64,000 nt of DNA, taken from Anaerosacchariphilus hominis. Lineage in GTDB: Bacteria; Bacillota; Clostridia; Lachnospirales; Lachnospiraceae. The first letter of the stretch is position 1; each line of letters starts with the position of its first letter. The stretch spans positions 214,050-278,049 of the forward strand of contig NZ_JACOOR010000006.1 in NCBI RefSeq assembly GCF_014290175.1, in the 5' to 3' direction. The position numbers and the translations under genes were made by a program. A model generated the notes under the pieces. The model had not been told where the DNA came from. It did no database searches and saw only the letters and a list, made by a program, of their open reading frames with translations. This document shows, in pieces, positions 44,457 through 52,977 of the stretch.

Positions 44457-44485
44457 TTGCATAAAATTGGGAAATCTTATATGAT
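44457..44485 (+). promoter_or_regulatory. Predicted promoter of the ROK regulator gene
   Basis: TTGCAT (44457-44462) and TATGAT (44480-44485), 17 nt apart, about 45 nt before the start codon, with a strong GGAGGGGG ribosome binding site between. Confidence 0.6.
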
Positions 44486-44528
44486 TAATTAAATCACTTT
44501 TATAAAATGTGGAGGGGGAATTTAATAT

Positions 44529-45656
44529 ATGGAAAGGAAAAAGTCAACAGAAATGGAACTCAGAAAAATTAACCGCTCCAATATTTACCATGAGTTTATG
44601 TCTCATAACTCTCTGACAAAACAGGATCTGGTATTCAAACTGAATCTCAGTCTTCCTACTATTACAAAAAATATAGATGAACTACTGGCGGACAAGCTCA
44701 TCGAGAAATCTGGTTCTCAGGGTAATACCGGAGGACGCCGGGCCACCACCTATTCCCTGATCCGGGATGCGCGGATCGCTCTTGGGATTGACGTTACCCG
44801 GAATCATATTACTATCGCCGCTCTGGATCTGACCGGAACCATTATTACTTTCCGACGCTACCGGCTGTCCTTTCAATCCACGGATCTGTATTTCCAGAGT
44901 GTAGGAAAGACCCTGGAAGCCTTTATCCGGGACAACCATCTGGATGAAAGCCGGATTCTGGGGGTCGGAATCGGGCTTCCCGCTCTGGTAGACGCAGATC
45001 GGAGACATGTATTTTTCAGCAAGATTCTTCCCATTCAGGAAAATATTTTGGAGGATTTCAAAAAATATATCCCCTATCGGGTAGATCTTTTTAACGACGC
45101 CAAGGCTGCCGCCTTTGCCGAGACCTGGGGAAATCCCAATTTTAAAAATATGTTTTATCTGATGCTAGCCAATAACATCGGTGGTTCCATCATCATCAAT
45201 CATACTATCTACAGCGGAGACAATCAGGAGAGCAGCGAGGCCGGCCATATCCAGCTGGTTCCCGGCGGACGGCTCTGCTACTGCGGCCAGCGTGGCTGCG
45301 TGGACACCTACATCTCTGCCACGGTTCTCTCGGATTTAACCGACGGGAATCTGGAAGCCTTCTTCCAGGAGCTGCGGAACGGCGATCCGAAGCTTGTTGA
45401 AGAATGGAATACCTATCTGGATCACCTGGCAGCCACCGTAAACACAATCCACGTTCTTCTGGACTGCAATATCGTCCTGGGCGGCTATGTGGGCGAGTAC
45501 ATGGGGCCCTATATCGATGATCTGCAGGCGCGAGTGGTAAAACTCAGCACCTTCTGTGACAATGCGGACTTCCTAAAGCTCTGCTCCTACAAAAAAGAGG
45601 CCATTGCGGCAGGCGCGGCCATGCGGTTTATCGCGGATTTTACAGATTCGGTGTAA
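44529..45656 (+). CDS. ROK-family transcriptional regulator (NagC/XylR type)
   Basis: A 375-residue repressor with an N-terminal winged helix-turn-helix (about residues 10-75: LTKQDLVFKLNLSLPTITKNI) and a sugar-kinase-like ROK domain (about 80-370). In the ROK domain the zinc-binding site reads EAGHIQLVPGGRLCYCGQRGC with three cysteines and a histidine. The loop LFNDAKAAAFAE is where kinases of this family keep a catalytic Asp, and here ND is retained. It is divergent from the eleven-gene operon and most likely represses it, with a sugar or polyol as ligand. Confidence 0.92.
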   Translation: MERKKSTEMELRKINRSNIYHEFMSHNSLTKQDLVFKLNLSLPTITKNIDELLADKLIEKSGSQGNTGGRRATTYSLIRDARIALGIDVTRNHITIAALDLTGTIITFRRYRLSFQSTDLYFQSVGKTLEAFIRDNHLDESRILGVGIGLPALVDADRRHVFFSKILPIQENILEDFKKYIPYRVDLFNDAKAAAFAETWGNPNFKNMFYLMLANNIGGSIIINHTIYSGDNQESSEAGHIQLVPGGRLCYCGQRGCVDTYISATVLSDLTDGNLEAFFQELRNGDPKLVEEWNTYLDHLAATVNTIHVLLDCNIVLGGYVGEYMGPYIDDLQARVVKLSTFCDNADFLKLCSYKKEAIAAGAAMRFIADFTDSV

Positions 45657-45677
45657 TGCTCGGACAGGATACAAAAC

Positions 45678-45734
45678 AAAAAAGGGACTGTCGCTTTATA
45701 GATGGTGATTCATCTATATTGCGATAGTCCCTTT
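45678..45734 (-). terminator. Long bipartite stem-loop terminator
   Basis: AAAGGGACTGTCGC pairs with GCGATAGTCCCTTT (one mismatch) and, inside, TATAGATG pairs with CATCTATA. TTTTTTG follows on the minus strand, so it most likely ends the glycosyltransferase operon. Confidence 0.82.
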
Positions 45735-45754
45735 CCTTAATACGCAGCTTTTCT

Positions 45755-45918
45755 TTATCTAACTCGTCTCGCCTCTCCATGGCGATGAAATTCCGCCGTG
45801 GATTTCTCGTAGAGAACGAGCACATACACTTTCTTGATATCATAGTATGTAAAATCAGCGCCTCGTTCGCCGCGGATCCGCGTGTACTGCCGCATCATTG
45901 CATACCGGTCTGTCTGTC
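45755..45918 (-). pseudogene. Remnant of a PD-(D/E)XK nuclease-family transposase
   Basis: The minus-strand frame reads DRYAMMRQYTRIRGERG, then ADFTYYDIKKVYVLVLYEKS and TAEFHRHGEARRVR before a stop at 45755. The IKKVYVLVLYEKST-EFH block strongly resembles the C-terminal core of PD-(D/E)XK transposase-like proteins common in Lachnospiraceae. The frame runs upstream only to the stop of the glycosyltransferase gene, with no start signal and no nuclease motif, so the 5' part is lost. It is not derived from the Rpn gene at 26967-28106. The family match is from memory. Confidence 0.6.
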
Positions 45919-45923
45919 ACACT

Positions 45924-46949
45924 TTAGTTAAATCCCACAAACTTATTCGCAATCTTATAAGCTACCTCCGAAATCTTCCGGCCTGTTCTGCCCGGCAGGT
46001 TCATGGTGCGGCCCAGGACGCCCCATTTGAGCTCGTAGTAGGTCTTGGGGTCTTTCTTTTTCAGGTATTTCCAGAGCTCATACTTCTTTTCCAGGTTCTC
46101 CTCGGTGCCGGAACGGATGGCGATGATGGAGGATACCACCATGATGATCTCCAGATAATTCTTCATATAATGGCGCAGCTTCCGGTTGGGCACCTGGCGC
46201 ACATCGGAGAGCTTATAGTCGTCGATCATGATACGGTTGACCTTCAACTGCTGGTCGATCCGGCCAATCATAACCTTTTCATTGACGGACTGATCGCTGC
46301 GGCCGATAAAATAACGGTAGAAATTCACATCCAGGTAATACAGATATTTTACGTGAGGCAGCGGGTGATATACAAAGATGTTATCCACATAGAAGGTGTG
46401 TTTCGGCAACTCCAGTCCACACTCCCGCAGCAGCTTGGTCCGGTAAATGACGGAGTGCATCAGGATATACTGGCCCTTGTGCAGGAATTTCACATCGTCC
46501 CAGGTAAAGACCTGATCCTGTGGAAAAGCGGAACGGTAGCTCATGACCTTCTTACGCTTGACTCCCTCTTTTTCATAGACGAAATTGCTGATCAGCATAT
46601 CCACCATGGGCTTGGCCCCGGCCAGCTTTTCCAGGGTCTTTAAGATCTCCTTATAAGCGGAAATGGATACCCAGTCGTCGCTGTCCACCACCTTGAAATA
46701 AAGGCCGGTGGCATTGCGGAGACCTGCGTTCACTGCTTCGCCGTGGCCGCCGTTTTCCTGATGGACCGCCTTAACGATAGTCGGATATTTTTCCGCGTAT
46801 TCGTCCGCAATGGCTGCGGTACCGTCCTTGGATCCGTCGTCCACAATGATAATCTCCACTTCCTCGCCGCCTGCCAGCAGAGAATGGATGCAGTTGCGCA
46901 TATAGGCTTCGGAATTATAACAGGGAATTGCTATGGATAAAAGTTTCAT
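45924..46949 (-). CDS. Family 2 glycosyltransferase
   Basis: A 341-residue GT-A enzyme: LSIAIPCYNSEAYMRNCI at the N-terminus, nucleotide-sugar binding IIIVDDGSKDGT (about 33-44), and the metal-binding DxD-like VVDSDDWVS (about 92-100). The C-terminal half is basic and lacks membrane helices. It lies 12 nt after the UDP-galactopyranose mutase gene, so it may transfer galactofuranose in a surface polymer, although the family covers many donors. Confidence 0.9.
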   Translation of the reverse strand: MKLLSIAIPCYNSEAYMRNCIHSLLAGGEEVEIIIVDDGSKDGTAAIADEYAEKYPTIVKAVHQENGGHGEAVNAGLRNATGLYFKVVDSDDWVSISAYKEILKTLEKLAGAKPMVDMLISNFVYEKEGVKRKKVMSYRSAFPQDQVFTWDDVKFLHKGQYILMHSVIYRTKLLRECGLELPKHTFYVDNIFVYHPLPHVKYLYYLDVNFYRYFIGRSDQSVNEKVMIGRIDQQLKVNRIMIDDYKLSDVRQVPNRKLRHYMKNYLEIIMVVSSIIAIRSGTEENLEKKYELWKYLKKKDPKTYYELKWGVLGRTMNLPGRTGRKISEVAYKIANKFVGFN

Positions 46950-46961
46950 ACGTCCTCCTTT

Positions 46962-48110
46962 TTACACCAGAGAGCGGGCCAGTGCGATGGCCCTGGCTGC
47001 CATGGCGTCAATGTTGTAGTATTTGTACTCCGCAAGTCTGCCCAGAAGGTGGAAATCAGGCAGCTTCGCCGCCAGATCCGCATACTTTTGGTACAATGCG
47101 TTATTTTCCTCGTTCATGATGGCATAATAGGGAATCTCGCCCTCCGCGCCTGTGTAGGCAAAGGGATATTCCTTCACGATGGTAGTACTGTCGGCCTTCT
47201 GTCCGGTCAGATATTTGAACTCGGTAATGCGGGTGTAATCCTCGCTGACCGTGTAGTTCACCACGCTGTGGCCCTGATAATCGGGTCGGTCATAATGCTC
47301 GAAATCAAAGCGCAGGGTCCGATAGGGCAGCCGTCCGAAGCGGCAGTCAAAAAGCTCGTCCACCGGGCCGGTGTAAATGACTGTACCGGCAAACTCCTGA
47401 CCGTCCAGCAGCACCTTTCCCTCATCCTCCGAAATGACCAGTACGTCCTTCGCGTTGGTATTGGTGCGGACCTCTATGTTCGGGTGATCCAGCATCTTTT
47501 CAAACATGGGTGTAAAGCCATGGAGCGGCATACCCTGATACTTGTCCCCGAAGTACCGATTATCATAAGAAATGACCACGGGGACGCGGCCTGTCACTGC
47601 CGGGTCGATCTCCTCCGGGGTCTGGCCCCACTGCTTCATGGTATAGCGCAGGAATACATTTTCATAGACAAAATCCGCGATGGCGCGCAGGTCCTGGTCC
47701 TGCTGCTCCCGGAGCTTCAGAATCGGCACCCGGGCGCCGAAGCCGAAGGTATCCACCAGCTTCTTTTCCAGAACGGCGGCCTTTTCCTCGCCGTAGACCA
47801 TTTTCAGGGTATTTAGATTGAAGGGGACCGGCAGAAGCTTGTCGCCCACCCGGGCTACTACTTCATGTCCGAAGGCGTACCATTCGGTGAAACGGGACAG
47901 CCATTCGTAGACCTCCTCATTGCCGGTGTGGAAGATGTGCGGCCCGTACCAGTGTACCAGGATGCCATACTCGTCCTTCCCGTCGTAGCAGTTGCCGCCG
48001 ATATGGTGTTTCTTTTCCAGTAACAGAACCTTTTTGCCCTGCTCCTCTGCCAGAACTCTGGCAGCGGCAGCGCCGGCGATTCCGGAACCGATGATGATGC
48101 AGTCGTACAT
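46962..48110 (-). CDS. glf: UDP-galactopyranose mutase
   Basis: A 382-residue flavoenzyme that converts UDP-galactopyranose to UDP-galactofuranose. FAD binding is DCIIIGSGIAGAAAARVLAE (about residues 3-22), followed by HHIGGNCYD; HWYGPHIFHTGNEEVYEWL (about 54-72) is a Glf hallmark, and the C-terminal LLGRLAEYKYYNIDAMAARAI segment is conserved. It sets the donor for the adjacent glycosyltransferase and shows that galactofuranose is probably part of the cell-surface glycan. Confidence 0.96.
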   Translation of the reverse strand: MYDCIIIGSGIAGAAAARVLAEEQGKKVLLLEKKHHIGGNCYDGKDEYGILVHWYGPHIFHTGNEEVYEWLSRFTEWYAFGHEVVARVGDKLLPVPFNLNTLKMVYGEEKAAVLEKKLVDTFGFGARVPILKLREQQDQDLRAIADFVYENVFLRYTMKQWGQTPEEIDPAVTGRVPVVISYDNRYFGDKYQGMPLHGFTPMFEKMLDHPNIEVRTNTNAKDVLVISEDEGKVLLDGQEFAGTVIYTGPVDELFDCRFGRLPYRTLRFDFEHYDRPDYQGHSVVNYTVSEDYTRITEFKYLTGQKADSTTIVKEYPFAYTGAEGEIPYYAIMNEENNALYQKYADLAAKLPDFHLLGRLAEYKYYNIDAMAARAIALARSLV

Positions 48111-48125
48111 AGTAATTTTTCTCCT

Positions 48126-49226
48126 CTAGTATCTATGCTTAAAATATTCCGTGTAAGCCGCGAAGGCCGCCGGAATCGAATACTTCTCTTCCATCTGCTG
48201 CTTTTCCACGAAGAACAGCTTTTCCGGGGAAGCTGCCTGTGCAGCTTCATCCGTCTGCCTGTCGGGAATCTCCGGCTCCTCCACCTTCACCACATAGCCT
48301 TCCATATGCCACTCGATATGGCTGAAGATATGCTTTGCAGCCGGAAGCTCCTGGATGCGGATGGGAGACAGTCCCTCGGACTTCACATAGTCCAGCACCT
48401 GATCCGGCTTCAAATGGCCTTCCAGATTCGGCAGCTCATATAAGCCCGCCAGAAGCCCTTTTGCGGGCCGTTTCCGAAGAGCGGCCTGATTGTCCGATAC
48501 CAGCACCAGAACCGTCTTATCCTGGATTCTGCGGCTTTTGGGCGGTGTTTTCTTCGGAAGCTCTGTCTCCACGCCCTCCTGATGGGCCTGACACAACGCC
48601 GCCAGCGGACATTCGCCGCATCTGGGCGCGCCGTTTGGCACGCAGACGATGGCTCCCAGCTCGATCAGGGACTGGCTGAAGTCTCCGGCCCGGTCCGCCG
48701 GAATCACTGCTTTTATCTCCTGCTCGAAGCGCCGTTTTACAGACTGCTTCAGGATATCGTCGCAGCTTTTCTCAATGCGGGACAGAACCCTCAGCACATT
48801 GCCGTCCACGGCCGGATAGGGCAGGCCAAAGGCAATGGACGCGATAGCCCCCGCCGTGTAGCTTCCGATGCCGGGCAGCTCCAGAATCGCGTCGAAATCT
48901 GCCGGCATCTGGCCGTCGTACTCTGCCACCAGCTTCCGGGCGGCTTTTTGCATATTCCGAACCCGGTTATAATATCCAAGCCCCTCCCAGAGCTTCAGGA
49001 TCACATCCTCGGGAGCCTCCGCCAGATCCCGGATACCGGGAAGCGCCGTCATAAAGCGCTCAAAATAAGGTTTTACGGCTTCCACTCTCGTCTGCTGCAG
49101 CATAATCTCCGATACCCAGACCCGGTAAGGGGTGGGCTGTTCCCGCCAGGGGAGAACCCGGGCATGGGCATCATACCAGGCCAGGAGCGGCTGCACAATT
49201 TCTTTCAAATCTTTATTCAAAGACAC
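48126..49226 (-). CDS. mutY: A/G-specific adenine glycosylase MutY
   Basis: A 366-residue base-excision enzyme that removes adenine opposite 8-oxoguanine. The N-terminal catalytic domain has WREQPTPYRVWVSEIMLQQT (about 28-47, with catalytic Glu), the helix-hairpin-helix LPGIGSYTAGA (about 118-128, followed by the VDGNVLRVL segment with catalytic Asp), and a four-cysteine cluster in CVPNGAPRCGECPLAALC (about 192-209). The C-terminal NUDIX-like domain recognises 8-oxoguanine. It overlaps sfsA by 10 nt. Confidence 0.96.
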   Translation of the reverse strand: MSLNKDLKEIVQPLLAWYDAHARVLPWREQPTPYRVWVSEIMLQQTRVEAVKPYFERFMTALPGIRDLAEAPEDVILKLWEGLGYYNRVRNMQKAARKLVAEYDGQMPADFDAILELPGIGSYTAGAIASIAFGLPYPAVDGNVLRVLSRIEKSCDDILKQSVKRRFEQEIKAVIPADRAGDFSQSLIELGAIVCVPNGAPRCGECPLAALCQAHQEGVETELPKKTPPKSRRIQDKTVLVLVSDNQAALRKRPAKGLLAGLYELPNLEGHLKPDQVLDYVKSEGLSPIRIQELPAAKHIFSHIEWHMEGYVVKVEEPEIPDRQTDEAAQAASPEKLFFVEKQQMEEKYSIPAAFAAYTEYFKHRY

Positions 49227-49897
49227 ACCTCAATTTTTCTGTCTATCCTTAACTCATCCGGCTTCACCAGACAATCATAAGCCAGCACCTGTACCCCCGC
49301 CTTCGCCGCTCTCCGAAGCGCTTCTCCAAAGGCCGGATGCGTCCGGTCATTGGGCTCCAGCCGCGTGACGCCTTTCATCTGTATGACAAAACAGATATAA
49401 GCGTCATACCCGTTTTCCATGCAGCGCATCAACTCTTCGATATGCTTCACGCCCCGCTCCGTAGGCGCGTCCGGAAAACGGGCCACGCCGTCCTCCTCCA
49501 GAGTCACGCCCTTGACCTCCATAAAAGCTTTCCTGCCCTCATATTCCAGATAGAAGTCAAAACGGGAATTCCCGTACCTGCACTCAGGCTTTACATAAAT
49601 GTCTTTGTAACCAAGTCCGCCCGCTTTCAACCATTCCTCTGCCACTTTATTCGGGGCCTGGGAATCTATATTCACCCACTGCTCTCCCTTTTTCACGGAA
49701 ATCAGATCCAGGGCCGTCTTCCGGGCCGGGTTATCGGAGCGCTGCACATACAGCTCCGCGCCGGGAACCAGCAGTTCCTTGCAGCGCCCTGTATTTTTCA
49801 CATGGCAGACTTCCTGCCGGCCCTTCTGCTCCACCTGGGCCACGAAGCGATTGGGCCGGGAGACGAAGCGGGCAGGTTCCATATGTTCATATTTCAT
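49217..49897 (-). CDS. sfsA: SfsA-family protein (sugar fermentation stimulation homologue)
   Basis: A 226-residue protein with the full SfsA pattern: RFVAQVEQKG (OB-fold start), CHVKNTGRCKELLVPGAELYV (about 33-53), SRFDFYLE and the nuclease-like KAFMEVKGVTLEEDG (about 118-132), then FPDAPTERGVKHI. It is related to PD-(D/E)XK nucleases, and nuclease activity has been reported for the E. coli protein; the role remains uncertain. The start is set by an AGAAGGAAA site, and an in-frame upstream extension is unlike the family. It is cotranscribed with mutY. Confidence 0.93.
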   Translation of the reverse strand: MKYEHMEPARFVSRPNRFVAQVEQKGRQEVCHVKNTGRCKELLVPGAELYVQRSDNPARKTALDLISVKKGEQWVNIDSQAPNKVAEEWLKAGGLGYKDIYVKPECRYGNSRFDFYLEYEGRKAFMEVKGVTLEEDGVARFPDAPTERGVKHIEELMRCMENGYDAYICFVIQMKGVTRLEPNDRTHPAFGEALRRAAKAGVQVLAYDCLVKPDELRIDRKIEVCL

Positions 49898-50061
49898 GCT
49901 TGTCTTTTCCTTCTGACACTGTTGTTCCTGCCTGCCGCATCTGACCCTCCCGCTCCACAGCACAGCGCGGCTTAAACCAACAGCTGGTTCTATTCTAGCG
50001 GCATATTTTTAATATCCCATAGAATCTTTCTTAATATTTTGTAAATTAAAACCACGGCATT

Positions 50062-51486
50062 CTAGTGTACGCAGGCATACCCATTCTCCGCGTCAAAGCC
50101 CACAGCTGTCACCAGACTCCCGGTGAAATGGTCATACACCAGCACATTGATACCGTTCAGGGTTTTTAACGCACTTTCGCCGCTATACACGATGGACTGA
50201 TTCCCGCCGCTGACCTTCACTTCCAGATCCGATGCCGCGAATTCCAGTACGCAGGATCCATCTGTTCCGCCAGCCAGCGCCCGGCCTCCGTCCACGCCGC
50301 CGATGAAGACGCCGCCCCGGGTCAGTACCTCCTGGGGCACGCCAAGCTCTGCCAGCACTTCCCCCACAGGCTGCTCTCCATTGTCATAAGCGCCGGTCAG
50401 ACCGATCACATAAGTATAGGTTCCGTCATTTTCCGCCAGGCGCTGCAGGAAGTCATACCAGCCTTCCTCCTCGGTCAGCATCTGGTTTAAGTCCTTCTGC
50501 TTCCAGTCGGCCGCATTTTCCTCCCAGCTGGCATAAGCCTCATCGCCCCGGTGATCTGCCAGATCATAGTTCGATGCCAGCCATCCCGCCAGATACCGGC
50601 TCAGCTTCTCCGTTCCCCGGTAATTCAGATGGGATGCCTCTGCCATATCTGTCTTGGGATCCAGCCCCAGCTCCTCATACATCTGATTAAAGTCCAGAAA
50701 CGGAATGCCCTCCTCCGCCGCGATTTCCCCGCAGCGGTTGAAGATTCTCTGCTCCTCCCCGATGATCCCCTGATAGGGTGAAATCATGAACACCAGCGGA
50801 ATCTCCTCTTCTTTTGCCAGCGCAATGATCTTCCGCAGATACTCCTCGGACTTGGGCGCCAGGTCGCTGCTTTCTGTGACCCCGCTCATATCCGCCATGG
50901 AATCATAGGATTTGGTCACATACAGGGGATAATAGCCCTTGGAGGCCCTGCCATGGGGATCGCCCAGGTACGCTGCGAAATCCTCCCTGGAAAGCTCCGT
51001 ATACCGGGAATGGTATACCGGATAACCCAGCAGATAGGGAATCAGGTTGTTCGGAGTGCTGACCCGGATATTTTCGATCTTTTCTTTCGAGAACTTCATA
51101 CCGAAGGTATTGGTGACCGTCCTGGCCTCTTCGATGTAGTCCCGGCTCTCGATGGCCCGCACCAGCTCCACCACCATGACCTTGGGCCGCTGATACTTCA
51201 GGCTCTCTTTCATATAATAGTAGGTGTTCCAGAGGGGCTGCAGGCTGCCCGCCAAATCGTAGGAGGAGATGCCCTCCTGCTCCCAGAGCACCGCCGGGTT
51301 AATATCGGAATAGGTATGGCTGCTTCCGTAGAACATCACATCGATGGTCCCGGGCTCCTGCTCGTAAAAGAGCTCCATGGGAACGATACCGTCCTTCTGC
51401 TTCAGGCTGAATACATCGTTCAGCTTCCACAGAAGCCCCGCCGCCAGGGCCAGAAATACAACCGTACCAATGAGTTTCTTTTTCAT
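50062..51486 (-). CDS. DltD/SGNH-like membrane-anchored protein paired with an MBOAT acyltransferase
   Basis: A 474-residue protein with one N-terminal membrane helix (KKLIGTVVFLALAAGLLW) and an extracellular SGNH-like domain. The nucleophile region is MFYGSSHTYSDINPAVL (about residues 52-68) and the Asp/His block is MAEASHLNYRGTEKL (about 284-298). A C-terminal module of about 100 residues (340-474) of unknown type follows. Proteins of this kind hand an acyl group from the MBOAT partner to a cell-wall polymer, as DltD does for teichoic-acid alanylation. It lies 10 nt after the MBOAT gene. Confidence 0.85.
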   Translation of the reverse strand: MKKKLIGTVVFLALAAGLLWKLNDVFSLKQKDGIVPMELFYEQEPGTIDVMFYGSSHTYSDINPAVLWEQEGISSYDLAGSLQPLWNTYYYMKESLKYQRPKVMVVELVRAIESRDYIEEARTVTNTFGMKFSKEKIENIRVSTPNNLIPYLLGYPVYHSRYTELSREDFAAYLGDPHGRASKGYYPLYVTKSYDSMADMSGVTESSDLAPKSEEYLRKIIALAKEEEIPLVFMISPYQGIIGEEQRIFNRCGEIAAEEGIPFLDFNQMYEELGLDPKTDMAEASHLNYRGTEKLSRYLAGWLASNYDLADHRGDEAYASWEENAADWKQKDLNQMLTEEEGWYDFLQRLAENDGTYTYVIGLTGAYDNGEQPVGEVLAELGVPQEVLTRGGVFIGGVDGGRALAGGTDGSCVLEFAASDLEVKVSGGNQSIVYSGESALKTLNGINVLVYDHFTGSLVTAVGFDAENGYACVH

Positions 51487-51495
51487 GTAATTCTC

Positions 51496-52977
51496 CTAAA
51501 ACTGGAAATAGATAAACTGCTGGGCGTCATATCCCGGACCGTAGATACCGAAAATGGCCACCGCTGCAATGAGCGCCAGCAGCACACTCCACCGGAACCA
51601 GAGATTCTGCTCCGCCAGAAACGCGTCCAGCTGCTGCTTTCTGAAATACCGTACCAGATCCGCCAAAAGCAGAACCAGAAGGCTCACGAACAGTACATTC
51701 ATTTCCACGCGATCCAGGCCCAGACTGTAAAGTCCGCCATTGAACAGGTTCCAGAGATCCGGCTTTGTCAACATCCGGCGGATATAGCCAAAGGCATCGC
51801 TGAGACTATTGGCCCGGAAAAAGATCCATGCAAAAGCCGTCAGGCAGAAGGTCACCAGTACCTGGCCCAGCTTGTAGCTGAAACAGTCGGTCTTTGTATG
51901 CAGCTTTTCATTGATTCGATCTTTCACACCCCGCAGCTCATAACCAATGATCTGATAGAGACCGTGCAGACCGCCCCAGACCACGAAGCTCCAGCTGGCT
52001 CCGTGCCACAGGCCGCTGGCCAGAAAGGTTACCATCAGATTGAAATATCTGCGTCCTTTTCCGCAGCGGCTGCCGCCCAGGGGAATATAGAGGTAGTCCC
52101 GGAACCAGCTGCTTAAGGAAATGTGCCATCTGCGCCAGAACTCCCGCATGGAGCGGGAAAAATAGGGCGTCCGAAAGTTCTCGGTGATCCCGAAATCCAG
52201 CACCTTCGCCACGCCGAAGGCCATCATGGAATAGCTGGCGAAATCGCAGTAAATCTGAATCGTATAGGCGATGGCTCCCACGGTCAGTCCGAAGGTGCCA
52301 TACATGTGATAGTTATCAAAGACCTGATTGGCCAGAATGGCGATCCGGTCCGCAATGACCATTTTCTGGAACAGTCCGAACAAAAGCAGGGTCAGTCCCC
52401 CCGCCACCCGCCCGAAATTCCAGAGGGCCTTTTCCGGAAGCTCCCGAATCTGCCGGAGCAGATTGCCGGAGCGCTCGATGGGGCCTGACAGAATCACCGG
52501 AAAGAAGGACACGAACAGGGCGTAGTTCAGAATGTTACGCTCTGCCTTTGTGTCGCCCCGGTAAATGTCCACCATGTAGCCCAGGGACTGGAAGGTATAG
52601 AAGGAGATTCCCACCGGCAGGCCAATGCTGAAAGGCTTATTCACGGGTCCCATTCCCGCCATTCCCAGCACCGTATTTACATTGCCCAGCAGAAAATCCA
52701 AATACTTCAGAAGTCCCAGTACCCCCAGGCTGCACAAAAAGGTCAGCCACATATAGAGTTTCTTCTTTTTGGGCTCCGCCCGCTCCACCAGAAGACCGCC
52801 GCCATAGGTGACCAGAGTGGAAAACAACAGAAAGACCACGTATTTCGGGCTTGCGCTCATGTAAAACGCATAGCTTGCCAAAAGAAGCCAGAGGCAGCGC
52901 AGTTTCTTCGGAATCATGAAATACACCAAAGCCGCCACCGGGAAAAAGATTGCAAATTGCAGCGAATTAAACAGCAT
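51496..52977 (-). CDS. MBOAT-family membrane-bound O-acyltransferase (AlgI/DltB-like)
   Basis: A 493-residue protein with ten or more membrane helices. The catalytic His is in FLASGLWHGASWSFVVWGG (about residue 320), and the AlgI-like block MREFWRRWHISLSSWFRDYLY (about 275) is intact. Family members acylate exported polysaccharides or D-alanylate lipoteichoic acid. It pairs with the downstream DltD-like protein, and its start overlaps the end of the aminotransferase gene by 11 nt. Confidence 0.94.
   Translation of the reverse strand: MLFNSLQFAIFFPVAALVYFMIPKKLRCLWLLLASYAFYMSASPKYVVFLLFSTLVTYGGGLLVERAEPKKKKLYMWLTFLCSLGVLGLLKYLDFLLGNVNTVLGMAGMGPVNKPFSIGLPVGISFYTFQSLGYMVDIYRGDTKAERNILNYALFVSFFPVILSGPIERSGNLLRQIRELPEKALWNFGRVAGGLTLLLFGLFQKMVIADRIAILANQVFDNYHMYGTFGLTVGAIAYTIQIYCDFASYSMMAFGVAKVLDFGITENFRTPYFSRSMREFWRRWHISLSSWFRDYLYIPLGGSRCGKGRRYFNLMVTFLASGLWHGASWSFVVWGGLHGLYQIIGYELRGVKDRINEKLHTKTDCFSYKLGQVLVTFCLTAFAWIFFRANSLSDAFGYIRRMLTKPDLWNLFNGGLYSLGLDRVEMNVLFVSLLVLLLADLVRYFRKQQLDAFLAEQNLWFRWSVLLALIAAVAIFGIYGPGYDAQQFIYFQF

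Noticed and set aside
45640..45843. A 67-codon minus-strand frame between the ROK gene and glycosyltransferase gene.
   Set aside because: Covers the terminator; the alternative frame over 45755-45918 gives a protein-like remnant instead.
50953..52116. A 387-codon open frame opposite the DltD-like and MBOAT genes.
   Set aside because: Spans two genes on the other strand and has no start signal; shadow frame.
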